Shown piece by piece: positions 1 through 5,325 of a stretch of 5,325 nt of DNA. Position 1 is the stretch's first letter. Each line of letters begins with the position of its first letter. Under the pieces are notes generated by a model, which searched no databases, had not been told where the DNA came from, and was given only the letters and a program-made list of their open reading frames with translations. This DNA is from Acidobacteriota bacterium (lineage in GTDB: Bacteria; Acidobacteriota; Terriglobia; UBA7540), in contig JAJYJL010000707.1 in assembly GCA_021789565.1 (NCBI GenBank), positions 1 to 5,325 of the forward strand. The letters run 5' to 3'. A program made the position numbers and the translations under genes.

Positions 1-1071
1 ATGGAACAGAAAAGCCGTCATGAGCAACGCCAGGATGATTCCTGCGGTACCCACAGAGAGAAGGAATTTACGTCCTTTGCGATCCACCAGAAGCATACCC
101 ACAACGGTGGACAGGGCCTGCACCACGGTGAATAGGATATAGCCCCAGTGCGCATGCACGTCCGACAGGCCACTCTGGATCAGAATGGAGGTGTTGTATC
201 CAATAATCGAATTGATGCCGGTGGTCTGGTTCAAAGCCAGGATCACGCATGCGATGATAAACGGGAGCACGTACTTCCGCTGCAATAAGCTTTCTGCAAC
301 CTTCCTTCCGGCCGCCTTCACCTGTTCTGCGGCCTGGTTGTTTTCCATCTCCTCAAGTTCTATCTGTGCCTGTTCGGGTGTACGCGAGCGCAAGAGAGCA
401 TCCAGCGCAAGCTGTCTCCGACCTCGGCGAAATAGCCAGCGGGGAGATTCCGCCACGGCGAACCCACCCAGCACAAAGAGAATTCCCGGAGGCAGCGACA
501 CCCAGAAAATGCTGCGCCACGCGTAATCTTTGTACGCAAAAAGCATCTGCGCGTTGCCGAGCCGGGCGACTTCTTCCACGCGCAAACTGAAATACATTCC
601 CACGCCGGCGGCGGCCACAATACCGATGGTCAACAGCCATTGGAACATAGCGGTTCCCTGCCCGCGGTCTTCAGGGGCCAGGCACTCGGCGAGATAGAGC
701 GGGACTACAACACCGATCAGGCCGGCGCTGATACCCTGGCACAGCCGGCCCATAATCAGCAGTTCATAGCTGTGCGACAGCGCAATAATGGGGATGCTGG
801 CGGCGAACAGCATGCCGCTCAGGATCATCAGTCGCTTCCGGCCCATTCCGTCAGCCAGCAGACCGGCAAACAGGGTCGAGATCACCGTGCCCAACAGCAC
901 TGCCGCTACCACAAACGAAATCTGTCCGGCGTTCAGCCCTGAGGTTGCTTCCAGGTAAGGCAGCGCCCCGGCGATAATGCCCACGTCGATGCCGTAAAGC
1001 AACCCGCCCAGGCCGGCTACAAATTTGAGAAAGCGATTGTAGGTGGCAGGCTTGAGTTTGAAGATTTGCAT
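1..1071 (-). CDS. MFS sugar porter (sugar:H+ symporter-like), C-terminus cut by window edge
   Basis: Inner-membrane transporter of the sugar porter family (XylE/AraE/GLUT type), expected to take up a sugar, probably with protons. The frame is open without a stop from the ATG at 1071 to base 1, giving 357 residues; family members are about 450-500, so the last three or four membrane segments lie outside the window. Visible family motifs: GGLLYGID in TM1 with D29 at the position of the proton-coupling Asp of XylE, GMGRKR at 75-80 (loop 2-3), GRLCQGISAG at 108-117, PLYLAE then PEDRG at 124-137, AESPRW at 207-212 after TM6, NQTTGIN at 281-287 in TM7 and DRKGRK at 330-335 in the loop 8-9. GAGG at 1077-1080 lies 5 nt before the ATG and supports this start. 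By manual alignment two XylE sugar-binding glutamines are changed (Q288 to N281, Q168 to I151), so the substrate cannot be named. No convincing promoter was found upstream. Confidence 0.93.
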   Translation of the reverse strand, partial: MQIFKLKPATYNRFLKFVAGLGGLLYGIDVGIIAGALPYLEATSGLNAGQISFVVAAVLLGTVISTLFAGLLADGMGRKRLMILSGMLFAASIPIIALSHSYELLIMGRLCQGISAGLIGVVVPLYLAECLAPEDRGQGTAMFQWLLTIGIVAAAGVGMYFSLRVEEVARLGNAQMLFAYKDYAWRSIFWVSLPPGILFVLGGFAVAESPRWLFRRGRRQLALDALLRSRTPEQAQIELEEMENNQAAEQVKAAGRKVAESLLQRKYVLPFIIACVILALNQTTGINSIIGYNTSILIQSGLSDVHAHWGYILFTVVQALSTVVGMLLVDRKGRKFLLSVGTAGIILALLMTAFLFH

Positions 1072-1222
1072 GTACGCCTCTTTCTTTTATGTCTGGCTGC
1101 CTTAGGGATTTGATGCTTTCCCCCGGCGCGTGGACAAATTGTGTATTGCTTGGATGTATGGATTTTCACTGCCCGCACGCCAATCCCGGATTGCCATGCC
1201 GGCCCGAGGTACAACAATCCTT

Positions 1223-1338
1223 TTTTGCCAAGGCGATAGAATATACCGGATGCGAATATGCGGCGGGGATTCTTTCAGGCATTGGTGCACCGCGCCGCAA
1301 GAACCCCAGGCCGGGAACAATACAACACCTTGGCAAAA
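1223..1338. repeat. 11-bp inverted repeat, arms 105 bp apart
   Basis: The left arm TTTTGCCAAGG (1223-1233) and the right arm CCTTGGCAAAA (1328-1338) are exact reverse complements with a 94-bp spacer. Each arm contains the small odd palindrome TTG-C-CAA or TTG-G-CAA. The arm centres (1228 and 1333) are 105 bp apart, close to ten helical turns, which would put two bound proteins on the same face of the DNA. A shorter related CCTTTTGC occurs at 1361-1368. The repeat itself is certain; a role as paired operator sites is inference. Confidence 0.5.
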
Positions 1339-1388
1339 CGCCCATCCTACCATCGGTTGGCCTTTTGCACACGCGATTTCGTATGTAT

Positions 1389-1418
1389 TTGACTTGGTCG
1401 TTAGAGCTTGCCTAACAT
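1389..1418 (+). promoter_or_regulatory. Possible sigma70-type promoter for the TPR gene
   Basis: TTGACT at 1389-1394 matches the -35 consensus at 5 of 6 bases, and TAACAT at 1413-1418 matches the -10 consensus at 4 of 6, with an 18-bp spacer. Transcription would start near 1425, inside or just at the Shine-Dalgarno (GAGAGGG, 1424-1430), leaving a leader of only about 10 nt. That is unusually short, so either the leader really is minimal or the match is accidental and the true promoter lies further upstream. Confidence 0.35.
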
Positions 1419-1434
1419 GCCCTGAGAGGGACAA

Positions 1435-2367
1435 ATGGCCAACCGGCGAGAACGCCTGACGGCGGCGTGCGCACTTATCCTTGCTCTTATCGCTTCAGTG
1501 CCTCTGCTATATGCGCAGGACACCAAGTCCGCCCTGATCCAGCAGATCGGCAGGGAGATCTCAACGGGAGACTTCCATTCCGCGTTGGCCAATGCCCGCC
1601 GCGCGGTCGAGGAGTTTCCGGATTCAGCCGTCCTGATGCACCTGCTGGCGGCAGCTGAATCAAAGAATGGCTTGCAGGACGAGGCGCGAGAGAGCTTCCG
1701 CAAAGCGATCCACCTGGACCCGACCATCCTCCAGAATTACTACGACCTGGCGCTGCTGGATATGCAGGCCGGTGATTACGCCGAGGCAACGGGAATGCTC
1801 AAGACCTTCCTCGGCGCCAGCCCGCAGAATGCCAAGGCGCGCCTGATGCTGGGAATCGCCTGCCGGAAGCAGAACAATGATCCACTCGCCATCGAGGAAC
1901 TGAAGAAGGCGCTTGCGGCATCGCCCAAGCTTCCGCTGGCGCACTATAACCTGGGAATGATCTACGCAGGGCAGGGTAACAACATGGCTGCGCTCGACGA
2001 GTATCGTGAAGAACTGGGCGTTAATCCGGAATTTTATGACGTCTATGTCAGCGCCGCGGACGCCGAGATCGCAGTGAAGGAATATGGTGCGGCGGAAGCG
2101 CTGTTTCACCGCGCGACGAAGATCAGCCCGCTTGCCTACGAAGCTTACTTCGGCATGGCCCGGCTCTATCTGATCCAGAAACAATTGGCGAAAGCCAAGT
2201 CTGAACTCGAAATGGTCATCACTCTCGCCCCCGATGACATTGACGCCCATTTAATGCTGGCAGGCGTTTATACCCAGCTGGGGAATACAGTCGAAGCCAA
2301 AAGAGAAGAACTTGTTGTTGAAACGCTCAAAAGCCAGGCAGGAGTACAACCCGCCACATCACATTGA
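1435..2367 (+). CDS. Exported TPR-repeat protein
   Basis: A 310-residue protein made almost wholly of tetratricopeptide repeats, helix-turn-helix units that bind other proteins. Residues 1-27 form a signal peptide: basic start (RRER), hydrophobic stretch 8-25 and an LYA cleavage site before Q28, so the mature protein should be periplasmic. Repeats run from about residue 30 to 300. The proline closing helix B recurs at 62, 96, 130, 164, 198, 232 and 266, exactly every 34 residues with no insertions. Typical TPR positions are filled, for example HYNLGMIYAGQG at 170-181 and AYFGMARLYL at 237-246. There is no catalytic domain. The start is supported by GAGAGGG at 1424-1430, 4 nt before the ATG. 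The next gene follows after 39 bp on the same strand, probably in one operon. The TPR assignment is firm; the partner and the process are unknown. Confidence 0.92.
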   Translation: MANRRERLTAACALILALIASVPLLYAQDTKSALIQQIGREISTGDFHSALANARRAVEEFPDSAVLMHLLAAAESKNGLQDEARESFRKAIHLDPTILQNYYDLALLDMQAGDYAEATGMLKTFLGASPQNAKARLMLGIACRKQNNDPLAIEELKKALAASPKLPLAHYNLGMIYAGQGNNMAALDEYREELGVNPEFYDVYVSAADAEIAVKEYGAAEALFHRATKISPLAYEAYFGMARLYLIQKQLAKAKSELEMVITLAPDDIDAHLMLAGVYTQLGNTVEAKREELVVETLKSQAGVQPATSH

Positions 2368-2391
2368 AAAGGCTTTTGTTTTGACGCCATC

Positions 2392-2398
2392 GAGGTGA
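2392..2398 (+). promoter_or_regulatory. Shine-Dalgarno deciding the start at 2407
   Basis: GAGGTGA is a strong ribosome binding site 8 nt before the ATG at 2407. An in-frame GTG at 2395 would extend the protein by four residues, but that GTG is itself part of this site and has no good site of its own, so 2407 is preferred. Confidence 0.75.
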
Positions 2399-2406
2399 CG
2401 GAACCA

Positions 2407-3093
2407 ATGCGCAAGCCCGGCAGAAACCTATTGCGAATGCTGCTCCTGGCCGGCTTTTGCAGCGCATTTTTCGCAATGCCTCTCAAGGCCGATGAATTCA
2501 GCCGGACATCCCGCTACCGTGTGCGCCTGTTTACCCGTGGAACTCTTACCATGGAGACCCGCACGGGCGACATTTATATTACAGGATGGGACGATCCGCA
2601 TGTTGAGATTGAGGCGGAGAGGGTGGTCGAGGCCAGGTCGAAGCGGGCGGCCGAGCATCAATACAAGCGAATCCAGATCCTGCTGAATGGGCAGGATGAA
2701 ATGGTCCGCCTTCGCACCATCTATCCGCCGCGCACGCCATGGCGCCCTTTTCGCGGCGAGTCTAAGCTATCCGTTAATTTCCACATTCACATGCCCTACG
2801 ATTGCAACCTGTTCCTGAAATGCGTGGATGGAGACGTGCGGGTCAGCGGAGTTGTCGGGCAGGAAAAGATTATGGTCAACTACGGCCAGGTGGAAATTGA
2901 TGTCCCTTCGCTCGACAAACTCAGGTCTGTCCGCGCAAAAACCTGGCTAGGCAACGTCCAGAGCAACCTGCACGGAGAAAACGACACGGGATTCAGCAAG
3001 AAGGTGCTCTTCTGGAACCCCTACGGAACCCAGAACATCTGGCTTAAAGTCCACCTGGGCGGGATTTATATTTTCGGCGGCGAGAGCGAATAG
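2407..3093 (+). CDS. Exported beta-strand-rich protein, DUF4097-like
   Basis: A 228-residue protein with a signal peptide (basic residues at 2-10, hydrophobic core 11-24, LKA cleavage site at 26-28), so it should be exported. The mature part has short alternating beta strands rich in Gly-Asp turns, such as TRTGDIYITGWDD at 51-63, VDGDVRVSG at 140-148, NYGQVEIDVP at 158-167 and GGIYIFGGE at 218-226. This resembles the repeated strands of DUF4097 (putative adhesin) proteins, which probably form a beta-solenoid. Similarity is by eye and the exact family is not certain. There is no cell-wall anchor, lipobox or transmembrane segment after the signal peptide. One Cys pair candidate (C133, C139) lies in the middle. 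It lies 39 bp after the TPR gene, in the same direction, suggesting co-expression. Its stop is 28 bp from the stop of the convergent MFS gene, with no hairpin terminator visible between them. Function unknown. Confidence 0.87.
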   Translation: MRKPGRNLLRMLLLAGFCSAFFAMPLKADEFSRTSRYRVRLFTRGTLTMETRTGDIYITGWDDPHVEIEAERVVEARSKRAAEHQYKRIQILLNGQDEMVRLRTIYPPRTPWRPFRGESKLSVNFHIHMPYDCNLFLKCVDGDVRVSGVVGQEKIMVNYGQVEIDVPSLDKLRSVRAKTWLGNVQSNLHGENDTGFSKKVLFWNPYGTQNIWLKVHLGGIYIFGGESE

Positions 3094-3121
3094 GCACACT
3101 GCCGCTTCAAGGTCGCTTATT

Positions 3122-4381
3122 TCACCGAAGTCTCAGAACCAGCAGTGCTCCGGCCAGCATGACAACCGCGGCATAAGCAAATGCAGCGGCGGGCGAGACC
3201 AGTGTCCACAATCCCCCCACCAGCACGCTGGCAACGACGTCGCCCACGCCGTTCACCGCGCCCAGCATTCCATATGCTGTGCCGCGCACAGTGGGCTCCA
3301 CCAGGTCCGCAGTAAGCGTCCCGGAAAGGGCCTCTTCAAATGCCATGCAAAATCCGCCGACGGCAAATACCGCGGCTAAATAAGATACCGACCTCAGTTC
3401 CCAGGCAAACGCCGCTACAAGTCCAGCGGCCGTCAGTGCGCCCACCAGGAATCCCACCGCCAGCAGGCCGCGGCGACCCATGCGATCGGAAAGCGCGCCC
3501 ACCGGATAAGACGCCGCCGCATAAACGACATTGTGCCCCACGTAGAGCAGCGCGGCAATTTCAGCGGCGCGGGCCATGCCACACATGGGCAAAAGGAGCT
3601 GAGTGGCCGCAAGAATCATCAGCGTGTGAGCAAAGTCGCCCATGCCAAAAACTCCCACAGCGACGAGGAGACGGCGAAAGCTTGCCGGCAATCCCCTGAC
3701 CGCTGCAAAGAATTTTGCCGGCTTGCCGGGGATGGACTTCTCACGGACCAGCAGAGAAAACACAATTCCGCAGGCGAGACCGGGAACCAGCGTGAGAGCG
3801 AAGATGGTTCGGAAAGGAGCTGAGGGTCCTGCTGCGTGGGGATGAAAGTGTGCCAGCAGGGCCACGGCAATCAGCGGGCCGAGAATCGCGCCCACGGTGT
3901 CACCGGCTCGCTCGAATCCAAATGCCTTGCCACGCGATTCCGCCGGGACCGAACTGGCAAGGATGGCGTTCCTGGCCGGTCCGCGTACGCCCCGTCCGAA
4001 CCATCCCAACGCTCGGCCAAACAACACCAGCGGCCAGCCGGCCGCAAGTGCAAAGAGCGCCGTGGAAGTTCCAGTGATGAAGTATCCGCCGACCGCGATC
4101 GGCTTGCGGCGCCCGGCGCGATCGGAAAGCCATCCGGCCGCCAGCTTGACGAAACTGGAAACACCATCCGCCACGCCCTCGATCAAGCCAAGCGCGGCAG
4201 CCGAAACTCCCAGGGCCATCAGAAAACCAGGCAGGACGGCTGTGGCCATTTCATGGCTGACGTCAGAGAGCAAACTGGTGACGCCCATGCCAACAACGTT
4301 GCGATTGAGCCATGCTGCGGGCTGTTTCCCAGTTGTTTCAGTGTTTCGCGCTGCAGGCGCAGATGGGTTTTCGCTGTTCAC
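3122..4381 (-). CDS. MFS transporter, MJ1317-like, substrate unknown
   Basis: A 419-residue inner-membrane transporter of the major facilitator superfamily, full length, with about 12 hydrophobic segments between residues 28 and 417. The N-terminal 25 residues are polar and poorly conserved in type. Motif A is clear in loop 2-3 (GWLSDRAGRRKP, 83-94) and repeated in the C-terminal half (GALSDRMGRR, 295-304). The TM1 segment SDVSHEMATAVLPGFL (39-54) and the GRALGWFGRGVRGPARNA stretch (122-139) followed by FERAGDTVGAILGP (156-169) are typical of the group I recall as MJ1317-like MFS proteins, many annotated only as MFS transporters. Transport direction and substrate cannot be read from the sequence. 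The start is a GTG at 4379-4381 with GAGGAG at 4390-4395, 8 nt upstream. It lies 92 bp after the helical-protein gene on the same strand, and may be in its operon or have its own promoter (4441-4462). Two 201-codon open frames on the opposite strand are shadows. Confidence 0.92.
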   Translation of the reverse strand: MNSENPSAPAARNTETTGKQPAAWLNRNVVGMGVTSLLSDVSHEMATAVLPGFLMALGVSAAALGLIEGVADGVSSFVKLAAGWLSDRAGRRKPIAVGGYFITGTSTALFALAAGWPLVLFGRALGWFGRGVRGPARNAILASSVPAESRGKAFGFERAGDTVGAILGPLIAVALLAHFHPHAAGPSAPFRTIFALTLVPGLACGIVFSLLVREKSIPGKPAKFFAAVRGLPASFRRLLVAVGVFGMGDFAHTLMILAATQLLLPMCGMARAAEIAALLYVGHNVVYAAASYPVGALSDRMGRRGLLAVGFLVGALTAAGLVAAFAWELRSVSYLAAVFAVGGFCMAFEEALSGTLTADLVEPTVRGTAYGMLGAVNGVGDVVASVLVGGLWTLVSPAAAFAYAAVVMLAGALLVLRLR

Positions 4382-4389
4382 TCGCCAGG

Positions 4390-4395
4390 CTCCTC
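4390..4395 (-). promoter_or_regulatory. Shine-Dalgarno for the GTG-start MFS gene
   Basis: Read on the minus strand this is GAGGAG, 8 nt before the GTG start at 4381. It is the main reason for accepting the non-ATG start; the next in-frame ATG (Met32) falls inside the first membrane segment, and the residues before it (WLNRNVV) belong to the family's N-terminal pattern. Confidence 0.7.
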
Positions 4396-4440
4396 GTCAG
4401 CCACCTCAGAGATTGCGGTGCGTACTCGCTACTCCCCCTG

Positions 4441-4462
4441 ATTTTAGCGGCAATGCTTGCCG
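4441..4462 (-). promoter_or_regulatory. Palindrome next to a -10-like hexamer upstream of the MFS gene
   Basis: A perfect 6-bp inverted repeat with a 3-nt centre, CGGCAA-TGC-TTGCCG, occupies 4448-4462. Directly after it in the minus-strand direction comes TAAAAT (4441-4446), a 5-of-6 match to the -10 consensus. No good -35 box lies at 17 bp. The palindrome would sit in the promoter spacer, where a repressor or activator could act. It is not followed by a T run on either strand, so it is unlikely to be an intrinsic terminator of the gene at 4474-4905. The palindrome is seen; the regulatory role is inferred. Confidence 0.3.
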
Positions 4463-4473
4463 GCAGGAAAACG

Positions 4474-4905
4474 TTATGAGTCGTGTCTCAGAGTCCGGCT
4501 GATCTTGTCGAGTGTTTCCGAAAGTCCCTTGAGACTTTCTTTCAAATAACGGCTGATGGGATCGGAAATGGAAGCATATCCCTTCAGATACTGTGGGTGA
4601 AGCTCCTCGACGTAAGTGATCATGGTCGAAACCAGCGCAGCGGCTTCACGCCGTGCGCTCCGGTGGGAACGTTCGAGACCCAGTTCCGCCTTCATGTCGC
4701 GGATTTTGGCATGGAGAGCTGCGATCTGATTCCCCAACTCTTCTGCCATCTCATCGGGCAATGAAGAACGGGATGTAAGCACTGATTCAAAAGGGTGAAA
4801 CAGGTCCAGCAGGTGGTTGGAATATTCTTCCAGCAGCCGCAGGCGAACAGAAAGTATGCGGCGATGGTTTTGGCCGATCAAGGAATGCAATGGTCGGTCT
4901 GACAT
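4474..4905 (-). CDS. Small all-helical hypothetical protein with heptad repeats
   Basis: I do not recognise the family of this 143-residue soluble protein. It has no signal peptide, membrane segment, Cys or metal motif. Nearly all of it reads as amphipathic helix, broken by prolines at 38, 50, 104 and 116. Two stretches follow exact 4-3 heptad spacing: L57, I61, L64, I68, M71, L75 and L121, L125, L128, L132, I135, L139. An N-terminal helix (15-35) is also Leu-rich. This suggests a helical bundle or oligomeric coiled coil. The ATG at 4905 has GAGGAA at 4912-4917, 6 nt upstream. It follows the DUF190 gene by 35 bp on the same strand, so the two are probably co-transcribed, with the MFS gene downstream. 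The gene is likely real given its ribosome binding site and tight spacing, but the function is unknown. Confidence 0.75.
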   Translation of the reverse strand: MSDRPLHSLIGQNHRRILSVRLRLLEEYSNHLLDLFHPFESVLTSRSSLPDEMAEELGNQIAALHAKIRDMKAELGLERSHRSARREAAALVSTMITYVEELHPQYLKGYASISDPISRYLKESLKGLSETLDKISRTLRHDS

Positions 4906-4940
4906 GGCCAGTTCCTCACAGCAACCCTGCGGCGCGCAGC

Positions 4941-5297
4941 CTATTTCGCAGAACGGTAGAGGATGACGCGAACTTTTTCCAGCGTGATGAGCCCGCCGTC
5001 AACCATTTCATCCAGTTTGGGAAGGATCTTTTCAATCCGCTCCGTATATTCCACGGCCTCAATCACAATCGGCAGGTCCTGCGAAAGCCGCAGGATATTC
5101 GTGGTGTGATAAAGGCCCCGGCCGCGGCTGCTGGACCCGTAGCCGCCTACGCCCCGCAGTACCGTGACGCCGGAAAACCCCTCGTGCCGGAACAATTCCA
5201 CAATCGCCTGATAGAGCGGCTTGTTCTCCCAGCGGTCCGACTCGCCAATGTGGATCCGCATCAGGGTGCGCTCGCCCTCGAAACGCTGGTGCTCCAC
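4941..5297 (-). CDS. DUF190 family PII-like protein
   Basis: A 118-residue cytosolic protein of family DUF190, which is known to have a PII-like ferredoxin fold and usually forms small oligomers; its ligand is not established. The family pattern covers the whole length: GERTLMRIHIGESDRW (8-23), KPLYQAIVELFRHEG (26-40), the Gly-rich VLRGVGGYGSSS (46-57), LSQDLPIVIEAVE (71-83), then LDEMVDGGLITLEKVRVI (95-112). The length is normal, so the gene is complete. The start is GTG at 5295-5297, supported by a perfect AGGAGG 5 nt upstream; an internal ATG at codon 13 would remove the conserved first strand. DUF190 genes are frequently found beside crcB, the fluoride exporter channel, so crcB may lie beyond the right edge; this is expectation, not observation. 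It leads a same-strand set with the helical-protein gene and, further on, the MFS gene. Confidence 0.93.
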   Translation of the reverse strand: MEHQRFEGERTLMRIHIGESDRWENKPLYQAIVELFRHEGFSGVTVLRGVGGYGSSSRGRGLYHTTNILRLSQDLPIVIEAVEYTERIEKILPKLDEMVDGGLITLEKVRVILYRSAK

Positions 5298-5302
5298 GGT
5301 TT

Positions 5303-5308
5303 CCTCCT
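5303..5308 (-). promoter_or_regulatory. Consensus Shine-Dalgarno for the DUF190 gene
   Basis: Read on the minus strand this is AGGAGG, 5 nt before the GTG at 5297. Only 17 more bases remain to the window edge, too few to show a promoter or to prove an upstream gene, although stop triplets are present there. Confidence 0.8.
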
Positions 5309-5325
5309 ACGAAATGAGGTCAGCC

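Larger units (their letters stand above)
1072..1434. other. Divergent intergenic region, no gene seen
   Basis: This 363-bp stretch separates the minus-strand sugar porter from the plus-strand TPR gene and should carry the control signals of both. Open frames of about 100 codons exist on both strands, but they overlap each other, have no recognisable protein content and lack good ribosome binding sites, so none is called. It contains the Shine-Dalgarno of the sugar porter (GAGG, 1077-1080), an 11-bp inverted repeat (1223-1338), a possible promoter (1389-1418) and the Shine-Dalgarno of the TPR gene (1424-1430). I see no tRNA, riboswitch or terminator fold. Confidence 0.7.

Noticed and set aside
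68..640. Short minus-strand frames that could suggest a broken sugar porter gene
   Set aside because: The true frame from 1071 to base 1 is open throughout and carries all family motifs; the short frames are out of phase with it.
1089..1459. Overlapping open frames of about 110 codons on both strands of the intergenic region
   Set aside because: Composition is not protein-like, the frames exclude one another, and two of them run into the TPR gene start.
1660..2250. 196-codon minus-strand open frame opposite the TPR gene
   Set aside because: It mirrors the regular TPR coding frame, has no recognisable protein content and no ribosome binding site.
2368..2390. AAAAG-G-CTTTT followed by T-rich sequence after the TPR gene, as a terminator
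   Set aside because: The loop is a single base and the stem is A/T-rich, so it would not form a stable terminator; the next gene is probably co-transcribed.
3094..3121. Bidirectional terminator between the convergent genes
   Set aside because: No inverted repeat or T run is visible in the 28 bp between the two stop codons.
3836..4502. Two 201-codon open frames on the plus strand opposite the MFS gene
   Set aside because: They are antisense to a clear MFS transporter, overlap each other in different frames, are full of Arg, Pro and Ser without domain features, and reflect GC-rich codon bias.
4927..4939. Small hairpin CTGCG-GCG-CGCAG just after the DUF190 stop
   Set aside because: Only 5 bp of stem, no T run, and the next gene starts 22 bp later; most likely chance in GC-rich sequence.

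Overview
The window looks like an ordinary chromosomal stretch from a GC-rich Gram-negative bacterium. Exported tetratricopeptide-repeat (TPR) proteins, a DUF4097-like exported protein, clear Shine-Dalgarno sequences and the codon use suggest an Acidobacteriota-type genome. This placement rests on general resemblance only and is tentative. There are no tRNA or rRNA genes, CRISPR arrays, insertion sequences or phage genes.

Left part (1-1071, minus strand): the first 357 codons of a sugar porter of the major facilitator superfamily (MFS). It is cut by the left window edge and lacks roughly the last quarter. A 363-bp intergenic region (1072-1434) separates it from a divergent plus-strand pair. 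This region holds an 11-bp exact inverted repeat with arms 105 bp apart centre to centre, and a possible promoter very close to the next gene.

Middle (1435-3093, plus strand): a two-gene unit. The first gene encodes an exported TPR protein with very regular 34-residue repeats. The second, 39 bp downstream, encodes a 228-residue exported beta-strand-rich protein resembling DUF4097 proteins. Both are predicted to be secreted to the periplasm, so they may act together, but no function is known.

Right part (3122-5297, minus strand, convergent with the middle pair): reading in the direction of transcription, a DUF190 (PII-like) protein, a 143-residue helical protein with heptad repeats, and an MFS transporter with 12 probable membrane segments. 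Gaps are 35 bp and 92 bp. DUF190 genes often sit beside crcB fluoride-channel genes, so crcB may lie just past the right edge, but it is not visible here. A 15-bp palindrome beside a TAAAAT hexamer in the 92-bp gap may give the MFS gene its own regulated promoter.

No convincing new system was found. The points most worth a second look are the unidentified helical protein between DUF190 and the MFS gene, the TPR/beta-strand exported pair, and the two inverted-repeat elements in the intergenic regions.
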